Position numbers and translations under genes: made by a program. This document shows, in pieces, positions 1 to 11,500 of a DNA stretch of 64,000 nt. Origin of the DNA: Aurelia coerulea (lineage: Eukaryota > Cnidaria > Scyphozoa > Semaeostomeae > Ulmaridae). The stretch spans positions 1,364,001 through 1,428,000 of the forward strand of contig CM076949.1 in NCBI GenBank assembly GCA_039566865.1. The letters are read 5' to 3'. The first letter of the stretch is position 1; every line of letters begins with the position of its first letter. The notes beneath the pieces are model-generated. The model had not been told where the DNA came from. It saw only the letters and a program-made list of their open reading frames with translations, and searched no databases.

Positions 1-1910
1 ATTCAATTGTTAGCAAAATAAACACCAAATATCCATCAAAAATGTGTGTAAAACCAAATTCATATATCGAATATTAAGTTTCTACAAATGTTATTCCGTC
101 TTTCAAATTGTAAGTTGAACCATGAGCGATAGGACACCAAGTGTGTGCCACCTTAACGTTATTTTGGCAGCGAGCCACCTTAATCAATTGTTTTTTAGTG
201 TTTTTGCCTATTTTTACTTGGTAGTGAGCCACCTTATCGCGGTTTTGCCATTTTGAAATTTTTGGTAATGAGCCACCTTAAGTGCAGATTCACCTGCTCA
301 CTACCAAGTAAAAATAGGCAAAAACACTAAAAAAAAATTGATTAAGGTGGCTCGCTACCCAAAAAAACGTTAAGGTGGCACACACTTGGTGTCCTATCGC
401 TCATGGTTGAACGTTATGTAACAAAACCATCACTATATAATGTATCAGTACGAATTACCATGGCAACTAAAGTAAAGAAAGAAGAATGCGATCTGTCTCA
501 CAAAGACTTATTTGTCCGAGAAAGAAAAAATGTTCCTTTGTGTAATTCGAAAGTTACTAACGATCCACGCGAATGCATTTAACAAAGATATTATGTAAGA
601 TTCAAACAACGACTTGTTATCTACTTTCATCAGGATGCGTCCTGGCGTCACAATTTTGCGTCTAAATCGTGGCTAGCCCCTTTCTTGTGCAACCGTAGAA
701 AAACGATGCAGCATTTTGGCCAGTTATAGGCCTAACTTCTTCAAAATTTGTCGAAGGATAATGAAAAGGCTGCCAAGAATGTGAAAAGGTACAAAGACGT
801 AGTCCTATGAAAGTGGAAATTAAGCCAATGAAATTGAAAATATACCACAAAAATACCAGCTTTTATTTACAAAGATACATAACGTCTACAGCTATACGAA
901 CTATAAGTAATATTGGCGAATGAATTAGTGAATAAATAAATAAATAATGTTTGCATGAAAGAAGAGGATTAAATGATATGAAATTAAACGATAATGCGAT
1001 AAATAATGATTTAAATGTTAAAATGAATGTAAGATTACTGCTGTACTGCATGTGTTCAGAAAAAATGCTGTATTGCTAATAACAGTTCCAGAAAATAAGA
1101 CGTTAGATAGACGTACCCTAAGAATCTACTGTCAACTTACAACATAGAAACATTTTCACAAGAACCTTTGATTTAGAATCACTAGTCATTTGATCGCATC
1201 GGATTTTTCGATTTTGCCATGGGTTATAAAAAACGACGTGGTTAGCACAAATTAACATTTCTCTTAGCTGATGAAAACATGCCTACTTAGCAACGATTTT
1301 TACCTTTAAGTAAAATTAAATGTTTCTGGACAAATGCAGTGGTGATGTCACTGGACGAGATTCTCCCTAAGATTCTTGCGATTTTCAACCAGGCCTTCGC
1401 ATTAGAGGGTTACTTATAAGTGAAATGATACTTTTGTCTGAAGGTCCTTGTCCAAATTTTATCAAATGGAAAGCGCATTTTAATCAAAGTTTCAGTTTAA
1501 AGGGGCTTTTTGCAACCGGCATGCTTTGTGGATACATCCTTGTGCGTCTCTTTCTTGTTGCCAGTTTAAAGAGCCATCCTCACCCAGGGTCCTTTGCCGG
1601 CATTTTGCAATTTCAGACTGTCTGAAAATCTAACAAGGCCTACGCAGAGGAAAGGGCTCCATGCTGCATAGCTGAACAGACAGAAACGTTTGACTTTAGT
1701 TCACTTTTCTATCAGTTCAATTAGTAACTACTGCACTGTGGATGAAATTTTTAGACTGTCTTTGATTGCTGCATTCCTTCTATGGACGATGGGGCTGGGT
1801 GAGAGACAATGGCTCTTTCATGGTGCCCTGACATGGCCGACCACACAGAGATGACACATGCAAGGCTAAAGGCATGACGGTTGCAAAGGCCCTTTAAGAA
1901 GAGAATTACT
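1..1910. other. 3' flank of TRPA-like gene
   Basis: It contains the foldback at 119-408. The stretch around 1440-1680 is related to 23150-23290 (shared core around CACCCAG and CTTTGCAATTTCAGA), so it is probably another dispersed repeat. No gene is supported; a clear AATAAA for the minus-strand gene was not identified. Confidence 0.4.
119..408. repeat. Foldback element
   Basis: The two halves are inverted copies: AACCATGAGCGATAGGACAC at the left returns as its complement at the right, with matching TAAGGTGGC blocks inside. The arms are about 115 bp with a short centre. Confidence 0.75.
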
Positions 1911-2582
1911 TCAAAATCTAGACTCAGCTTCAGTTTGAAGATCTTCCCAACTGTTGCTCAGTATCCCATCATCAGACTGGTATTCTCGATCATTTCTCGA
2001 CCTTCGTTTACGCCTCTTCTTCTTCCCATCAACAGTTGGTAAATTATTTCTTCTTTGCAACTTCTGATTAAGAATATTCCTCATAAAATCCTCCTCTCTT
2101 GTAGTCTCGGCTACAACAGGCCTTTGCTTGAGAACTCCTCCTTTTGGCAATGATTTTGTTCTTGACGGGTCTCTCGATGATGCCTGGACTGTAGATTGTT
2201 GTGACGAAAGGGAGACATCTGACGATCTTCTCGGCTCTGACATTGTCTGAAGAATTTGTTTTCGTTTCGGCAGTGGTCTTGGGATTGATAACAAATCATA
2301 CAGAGCTTCGTGAATTTGTTGTATATCTGCCTGCATGCTCTGAAGGTAATCATTTCGCCGCATGACTTCGGATACAAGGCTGTTAGGCTCTTGTTTTGAG
2401 GTCCGGTTTGTCGGACTTGAAGCAAGCGAGCCTCTTCCTCCGCCGGGCTCGCCTCCATCACCCTTGCTGATGTCTTTCAAATCATCTTCAAGCATGTCCA
2501 ATCTGTTTGAGATGAGATGGCTCAATTTGCCAAATAATGAAGAATCGTCTCCTCCATCGTGTCCAGAGTTGTGATGTACCTC
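1911..2582 (-). CDS. TRPA-like gene, exon 7 (C-terminal tail, stop)
   Basis: Residues 721-943 and the stop TGA. The exon opens in phase 0 after TTTTAG. It has a short amphipathic helix (LISNRLDMLEDDLKDI), a Gly/Ser-rich loop, a second helix around MQADIQQIHEALYDLL, Ser-rich low complexity, and a strongly basic run KKKRRKRRSR near the end. The basic run could bind phosphoinositides or act as a localisation signal. Assignment rests on frame continuity and position rather than family similarity. Confidence 0.8.
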   Translation of the reverse strand, partial: EVHHNSGHDGGDDSSLFGKLSHLISNRLDMLEDDLKDISKGDGGEPGGGRGSLASSPTNRTSKQEPNSLVSEVMRRNDYLQSMQADIQQIHEALYDLLSIPRPLPKRKQILQTMSEPRRSSDVSLSSQQSTVQASSRDPSRTKSLPKGGVLKQRPVVAETTREEDFMRNILNQKLQRRNNLPTVDGKKKRRKRRSRNDREYQSDDGILSNSWEDLQTEAESRF

Positions 2583-5500
2583 CTAAAATCAGAGACATTT
2601 AGGCCTTAATCTTTTCTGTGAAATACAGCATAGGGCTCAAATCTTTGCACAACTTTAAAATTCTAGATTTCATCCACAAAACCAGTCGGTTTGATTGAGA
2701 TCATTCTAAACTTTGTTATAAACCAAGAAACCACCAAGTCCTAGCCTGCGTGCAGACTCAACTCCTCTGAGTCTGCACGCAGGCTACCAAGTCCCCCTTC
2801 TTTGTATTTTTCTTCTTTTATTTTTTTAAATTTTTTAATCTACTTTACTTGTTATTTCTTTTTTTCTCTCTTCTCTCTTTAAAAAAAGTTAACTTATCCA
2901 GCATTTAGCATTTAGCATATATTGATTAATTCTCTTTCTAATTTTTCTTTTTGCGTATTGTCCTGTATTGTTTATTGTTTCTGTTATGTGTAGGCCATGG
3001 GGTAGTCACGCCATTTTGCTCCTCCGGTTATCGTCCCTGTAGTGTTGTACAGTTGTATCGTATCAATGTAGGCGTGTTATGTAGAGTAAGTAGTATCATG
3101 TATTGTAAGAATTTTATCTGGATATAAAAAAAAGAACCTCTCCTTTTTGAAAATTTGTTAGCCGTGAATACATCATCATCATCATCAATCAATCATCAAT
3201 AATTTATTTAATGTAGGCTAAGTAAAATAAAAAGAATAGCTAAATTACAGCTAATTTAGGCCTACTTTACAAAAATTTACAAAATTTACAAATTAATTCC
3301 TAAAGCTAATCAATAAAAACATTTAGTGGATTATATACAAGATAAAAGCATGCCTTCCCTACGAGGTACGGAGCGACGCCCACCTCCCAGAGAGACGGCG
3401 GACACACCGCGCGAGGGAACCCCCACACGCATATCCTAAGCTGCGGTCGCCGCTAGGGAGCAATTCCCCAGTTCAACCGCAGCCCAGTGCCTGCATCGTG
3501 AAGGGGACCTCACATCCCGCACAGCACATCCCCCATCCCACCGGGAAGCAGTGCACCGCCCCCATCCTCGCGAGAAGGCCCAAGAAATGTTTATCATGTT
3601 AGAAACCCAACTCTTGGAATGTATGTTTTGCAGAGCCTACAGTTGCATTTTTCGCCATTCCAACATCTAATTCGTTTTTTGAAAATAGGAAGGGTGCTTG
3701 ATCGTTTTATTTCGTGCGGTAAAAACTGCCAAAGTTTATTTCCAAGGTAGGCTATGGTCTCAACTCCAAAGGACGTGGTTCGCACCTTTGGAATTTGAGC
3801 GTCATTGCCATGCCTTAGGTTGCAGCTAATACCTCTCTCCATAAAAATATCTTTCATGAAAGGTGGATTTAGATCAGACTTTGTTTTAAAAATTTCCGTC
3901 ATAAGCAACTGTAGGTTTCTTACATGGATGGGCACCGAATTGCTCTGTTATGAGGTATTGGAATCAGTCAAAGTTTGGTTGATACCCGATGTGCTGAAGT
4001 AATTTCGTGATTTGTTTCTGTCTTCTGAGCATTGCAAATATAGGCGAATTTGGATTTATGAGAAAAGTGGCCAGAAAATTTGAGCCCCTTAAAAGAAACC
4101 TAATTGACTATTTCACCGATTTGAAAAATTACAATTAAATTAAAGCATTGCGTTCTTACCAATGGTGAACACGATTCTTGAATATAAGTTTCAGCTTTGA
4201 GTCTCCTTTTCTTACTCAATGCTTTCTCAATCTGTAGTATTGTTGCTGCTTGTAGCAATGATGCATTTGCTGTGGCATTTTGATAAACACGTGCAAATGT
4301 CTCTGATAGTAATGCAATGTATAAGTTCATGCATACAACCGAGGCAATTGCAAAATAGCTTCCAACTATAACCTAGAAAGATAGAAGCTGACTTTAAACC
4401 ATGGCTTGTTAGACACCGCCGTTATGCTTCTGCGGAGGAAAATTGATATCGTTCTGCAGAGGAGGCTTTGATTCCCAGCATAGGTTCCAAATCTTTAACT
4501 CAGCGTAAAAAGGCGGGTGTAAAATCCTATGACCTATTTCTTCTGATTGAATGGCTTGAAAGGAACTTCAGATACTTATCAATAATTCTACCGTTGGATT
4601 TTTCAGAAACTTTGAATATTTTTCGAAATTACAGCGTATCTTACATTTCAACTCATTTGAGGATGTGACGTCATTAAATATCTAAATCATAAACCAGAAG
4701 AGTGACAGACTTTTGCTTGATACCATATTGTAGACACCCATAAACTATGGTTTTCTTCAAAATAGTTTCATGTTGCACCAAACTGTTTAGAAATTATGAT
4801 GGTTTTAAGTTTTTTTGAACATTTTTCTGGAATTCTTGCAAAAGAAGAAAAACGCTCTCATTCTGAAAATATAGAAGATTTCAGAAAAGTCCAACGGTAG
4901 AATTATAGAGAAATAGCTAGAGTTTTTTTGAAGTGATTCAGTTCAAAGAAATAGGGCATTGAATTTTACACTAACCTTTTTAAAGATTTGGAACCTATGC
5001 TTGATTCCCTACCTCCTCCGTAGAGCTATATAAATTATTCCTCTGCAGGAGCACACAATTGCAGCGATCAAGCACAACTGCGGGGTCTAACCATCCATGT
5101 TTAAATACGATCTATCATAATCTTGATTTTAAGGACTTTATTAGACTGATTACGATTGAGTCCTAGTAATCGCTACCACCCACCCACCCTACTCGCTCAT
5201 ACTAGTATGAGCGAGTAGGGTGGGTGGGTGGTAGCGATTACTAGGACTCAATCGTAATCAGTCTAGGACTTTATATGATTAAGTTATCAATTCATTAAGT
5301 TATCAATTCGCACAAGAAATTTGTATCTTGAGAGCTTGTCTTCCTGGATTCCTTGTCAGGAAAATATCAATATCAATCTTGCAAGCTCAAATTTGGATCC
5401 ACTTGCAAACCAGAGCTTTGGCCTTTTGGCCTAAGCAAATTCCTGAAGCACATCGACATTAAGAACTGAAATTAATGACAAATTAAGAAATTTCCCAATG

Positions 5501-8500
5501 GGTGACTGGGGGTGACTTCTGGAAAACAGAATAACACAAGATCCAATATGGTTCAACTTTTTTCAAGGCTATCGTTGATTTATACGCTGTGCCTTAAGAA
5601 TTTGCTTAGGCCAAAATGCTAAAGCTCTGGTTTGCAGGAAGAGGCAAATTTGAGCTTTCAAGATTAACATCTCTGCTTTCAAAGCACCAATACCAACAAA
5701 CGAGGTACCAATGATCAAGTTAACTATCGGGGAACATTTTTAGAGTGATTAAACATTGATTGAAGCTAAATTCACATCGCTGGAGTTAACCAAATCCGTA
5801 TGCATTTTTTGGGACACCCGGTAGGTGAAATGAAACAAAAGAGACCAAGAAGCGAATATTTCAAAATGTTACCACCAAGAGTATAGTTTCATACCTGAGC
5901 CATCAATCTGTCTACTGCTATCAAACTAGCCCAGTTGAAATTAGCAATCAATGTCACCATCCAAACAGAAAATGTCAGATCATTAAATTTCTTCCAATCA
6001 ACGGACGACTGTCCAGCTTTTTCCATCATTCCTGCATGCACTTCACTTCCCATTGCAATCCAAAAAGCACAAACATACGGAATAAAGAATTCAAAAAAGA
6101 GAAACGCAAATCTCAAAGTGTCCTGACCCACGTGGCCAAGCATCGATATGAATGGGCCTAATGATTTGAACGGTCGACATGACTTCATAAAATGTAGCCA
6201 CATGAAGATCAAGGCGATTGCATACGTCTTGGGGTGGAGTCTTCCAGCACTTTTCTCTCCATCAAATACTGCTAACATTCTCGTGGTGATTACGGTAAGA
6301 ACAGATATAAATGTGAGCCAATCCATTATGTTCCACGCATCTCTGAAATAGCTTGTTTTTGCAGTTTGAATTCTTGTGATTTCACTCTCAAGATATTCTT
6401 GCTCGTCTGGCCATCTTGGATGACAATACTGGATATCTCTCTCAAGTTCTCTTACTCTCCAAATACGATAATTTGTCTCATCTTTGTTCTTCGTTTTTAC
6501 TTCCCAGATTTGCTAAAGACGAAAATAAAAATGAAAAAATGAGATAATTCGGAGTTCCTTCTGTTTTCTGCTTAAAGTTTTACTGTTTCTTCATAGCATT
6601 CCATGTTTAATATGAGGTTCTTCATTTCACATTTGAAAACTATGAAATTTTCATTTGAAACTGTGATTGTTCCACTTCCTGTAATAAATCAAATTAAACG
6701 ATCCACTTTATTAGTTTAGTCAGGACTGGTAGTAAAATGCAAAATACTGTCCTCTGAATATCACTGCAAGAATATTTGTTATTTTAGCCGACATGTTAAA
6801 TTGATTTCAGGAATTTTCCTGACTGAAATCAGTCACTTCCTTCCGAAATACGAAGTCTTTTGCCGAGAAAGCCTCCTCAAAAAACCTTCAAAAGTGGCCT
6901 AAAACCGCGACTAAATCCTCCTGTGATTTCTACCTTACATCTACATCTACCAGATACTGCCTACCTTCTAAAAAGAAGATTATGACAGGGTGACAGGCCA
7001 GAGTGGAAAGTCAGCTAATACTTTGCAAAATTTGGGATCTTATGATCGGTATAGGGCAAATCATCTACTTGCTTCAAGCTGCCCAATATGCTGGAGGAAG
7101 TGCACATAAGCTTATTACAGCGATGACTTGCCTATGCTTTAGCACGTGCATTCCTTTTGGGAGGATGAACAAGTTTTCCCATTAGTATTAGAAAAATATT
7201 TTGGGGCATTCCATTCTCCCAGAAGGATAATCCACGATAATTGTAGATGTCATTGGGGTCAGGAAGGAAAACTGACAAAATTTTGGTCGTTGCTTTCACT
7301 CCTTTTAACCACGCATAGCCAAGGGAAGGATGACCAAATTGAAGCCGGGTAAATTTCTAAATCTAATTGAACATATTGGCTATCAAACAAGGCATTCTTC
7401 GACATTATGTTCAGGGAGAAGAATCCTTTCAAATGCCATGTGTCTTTTTTTACTCTCCCGGTATTTATAGCCAAATCCAATGGAAACCAATTGTCAAAAC
7501 ATTCTACATTGATTTGAGAAACACATAGTGTTTGAATAGTACATAAATTTTTCACAACTAAGTTGAAGCATCATTCTGGCAACCGAATTAGAATGTTTTA
7601 AATCAATCGGAGAGCTCTCGCAGTAGATTCATTACATGTTGGTAAGTTATCGCTATTGATAGACTGATGGACGCTATAACTACGACTCATGTCCAAATGC
7701 TGCCAGAAAAGAACATGGCCTAAATCACGCGGTTTTCCTGAACTGCTACACAGCAAAACAAGCTATCAGTACTTAGATGAATGTTTCTTCGACCTTGTAA
7801 ACCAAAAAACTCCTACCTACAAGTGATAATCTGCTTGTTTATGGACGCAAAAGATCTCCTAATTTCGCTGGCTAGGCCTACTTCGACATTTTGATCCTTG
7901 CAGCAGCCGTTCAATCGAGCGCGTGTTTGTTTGCCTTTGGCGTGGCGGGAAGTTTAAATTGAAGAAGAATCCGCCAATCCGGTCTAGTTATTTCAAGTCT
8001 TGCATCCTGATTAGTCGGGGCACAAATTTGTGATTTGATGAGCGTAAGTTGACGGTCTTTGTGTAGTGAGCCTATTCTGGCAGTACGATTTTGCAAACAC
8101 TGGACGCATGTGTCGACTCACCCACAAATAAATTCAAACTTCCTTTCGCAATAAATCAAAACTTACCTTGGCAATAAAATAGAGTGTCATCAAACATCCA
8201 AGCACCTCAAGACATAATCTCCACCAATATTTCGACATCGGTGTGTAAAATGTTTTTCCATCTGATGGTAGAAATATGGCCAGCCACGTCCAGATCATGA
8301 TATAAACAAAATGAAACCCTGCTGCAAATATTGAGGCCCATTTACCAAATAAATCCCATTTCGTGCTAATTAACTGTTGCATGACAGGATGCATGAGGAT
8401 TTCCAGTTCTTGACATTGAACGGCTACCTGAATGAAAATCGCAAGGGAATAAGCAAAGGTTCAAAATCTTTAGAAATGTCGGTTTAACATTCTATCACCC

Positions 8501-11500
8501 ATTTCTTTCTTTCTTGTTCGAACTGAATGACTTGAAAGAAACTGCAGCTACTTTTCTATAATTCTACTGTTGGACTTTTCAGAAATCTTCAATAGTTTCA
8601 GAAGTAGAGGATTTTTCTTCTTTTTTAGAACTCAAGAAAAATCTTTAAAAAATTCAAAACCATCGTAATTTCTAAACCTCTTGAGAAAACATATACTTAG
8701 AGAATAATTTCCTCAATATCATAGCTTATAAATAACTACAATATGGTATCAAGCTTAATTATCTCGCTCTTCTGATTCACAATTTATAAATTCGATGATG
8801 TCATGTCCTCAAATGAGCTGAAATACGAAATATGCTGTAATGCAAAAAAATGTGGAAGATTTCAGAAAACTCCAAAGGTAGAATTATAGTAAAATGGCTA
8901 AAATTTCTTCCAAGCCATTTGGTTGAAAGAAAACTTGGTAAGATATATAACTAGAAACTTGATGTAGTGAGGTTGGACGACACAAAATACTAAGATATGT
9001 TTTAACACACTGAGGCCTTTCGAATTTGTGTCCTCATCAGAGTTTGATTTCAAATGGTTAAAAGAAATAGGGTGCAGAATTTTACAGCGACATTTTAAAG
9101 AATTTAAGAACCATAATTCCGTAATTCTAATAAAGATCTGGGCCATAGTTCTGGAAATCATGAGAAATTTCTTGTAATTCTTATACATTTGCAAATTGTT
9201 TTCAAGAAGATGACCCATAATTCCGCAAGATGTCTGAAAATGATACCCATACTTTTGTAACGTTTTAAAGAAGTATTCGTAAAAAATTGGACCAATACGA
9301 GTAAGACACCCCCCCCCCCCCTCCCGAGTTCACAATAGAAATTATACTGTAACTCCCTAAGAATAGGTTAAACTTCGAAATGCACACAAAACGTTTGGCT
9401 CTTTTTATGATTTACCTTCAAGGGTGAAGTTGGACATTTTGCAAATTTGATTTTTCCATCCTCCCTGGCTCTGGCTGCTGACTGTTGCCTCCAAATTGTA
9501 GGATCTTTTTCAAGGTAACTCAAGTAATAATGTTCCTTCCGAAATGCCATGTCGATGATTAAAAATTGATCTAGTCCTTCCATTGCAACCTCTGGCATCT
9601 TCTCGATCATGAGAGCGACAGCTGATAGTCCACTTTCGTCAAACACTCCAGCTGCGGCCCCCCTTTCAATCAGATAACGAGCTGCATCTTCCCGAGCTGT
9701 GCAATGAAATCATCAACATATTATTTCATGAAAACTTACTTCTTCAATTTCGCAAAGGAACAAAACGTTAAAATATCTGAGTTATACATAGTTCACTTTC
9801 GTCAAACACTCCAGCTGCGGCCCCCCTTTCAATCAGATAACGAACTGCATCTTCCCGAGCTGTGCAATGAAATCATCAACATATTATTTCATGAAAACTT
9901 ACTTCTCCAATTTTGCTACGGTACAAAACGTTGAAATATCTTAGTTATAGATAGGTTACTTTTGTCGAATACTCCAGCTGGGAGTCCTTCGCAAGGGGCG
10001 GGAAAACAGAGGGCAAGGAAGCACCTCTTTCAATCAGATAACGAACAAGACGACATCTTCATGAGCCGTGCAATGAAATCATCAACATATTATTTCATGA
10101 AAACTTACTTCTTCAATTTTGCTACGGTACAAAACGTTGAAATATCTTAGTTATAGATAGGTTACTTTTGTCGAATACTCCAGCTGGGAGTCCTTCGCAA
10201 GGGGCGGGAAAACAGGGGGCAAGGAAGCACCTCTTTCAATCAGATAACGAACCAGACGACATCTTCATGAGCCGTGCAATGAAGTCATCAACATATTATT
10301 TCATGAAAACTTACTTCTTCAATTTTGCTACGGTACAAAACGTTGAAATATCTTAGTTATAGATAGGTTACTTTTGTCGAATACTCCAGCTGGGAGTCCT
10401 TCGCAAGGGGCGGGAAAACAGGGGGCAAGGAAGCCCCTCTTTCAATCAGATAACGAACAAGACGACATCTTCATGAGCCGTGCAATGAAGTCATCAACAT
10501 ATTATTTCATGAAAACTTACTTCTCCAATTTCGCAAAGGAACAAAACGTTGAAATATCTTAGTTATAGATAGGTTACTTTTGTCGAATACTCCAGCTGGG
10601 AGTCCTTCGCAAGGGGCGGGAAAACAGAGGGCAAGGAAGCACCTCTTTCAATCAGATAACGAACAAGACGACATCTTCATGAGCCGTGCAATGAAATCAT
10701 CAACATATCACTTCATGTGAAAACTTACTTCTCCAATTTTGCTACGGTACAAAACGTTGAAATATCTTAGTTATAGATAGGTTACTTTTGTCGAATACTC
10801 CAGCTGGGAGTCCTTCGCAAGGGGCGGGAAAACAGGGGGCAAGGAAGCACCTCTTTCAATCAGATAACGAACCAGACGACATCTTCATGAGCCGTGCAAT
10901 GAAGTCATCAACACACTGGGTACATGAAAAGGAACTTCACATGTTTGTAACTTCGCTTTGTGGAGAATAATTGAGATATTGGGATAAATCAAAGGTTAGT
11001 CGATAGTCAAAGGGCTCAAGTATTTTTTGTGATTTTTCTTCAGTTTTTTTAGCATTTTAGATATAGGTCAAATTGGATTTATGAATGTTCCTTTACTTTG
11101 AAATGCGGGAAAAAGGATAAGTAAGCTCGTCACCTAGAACAACACGCGAATACATTTCATGTCCAGCAAGATTTGGAAAGTGATTTTTAGAAAAGTATCA
11201 GATGATAAACGTTACTGCGTTATAAAGATTTGTTTCTTAGCGCTTGAGGGAAATGAAATGTGTTCTGGATTGTTGGTTCGGACATTGTTTATAATCCTGA
11301 TCGAGGGTTTCAGGCTCCTTTTTGCACATTTCGAAGTTACAGAATTTATGTAAATAAAATTTTTACCTATGTTTCTACTTCTTGATATTTGCCTCCCCTT
11401 GAAAACTGAATTTCCGCGACTGCAGCGCCCTGCCAAATAGTTTCATATACATATAGCATAGGTTCCAAATCTTTAAAAGGGCTGGTGTAAAATTGAGTGA

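Noticed and set aside
9790..10915. CRISPR-like regularly spaced repeats
   Set aside because: The units are contiguous 163-206-bp tandem duplications of an exon start, with no spacers, in an animal genome.
9962..10970. Series of about 60-codon plus-strand ORFs starting MSNTPAGSPSQG
   Set aside because: They are antisense shadows of the tandem exon-3 copies.
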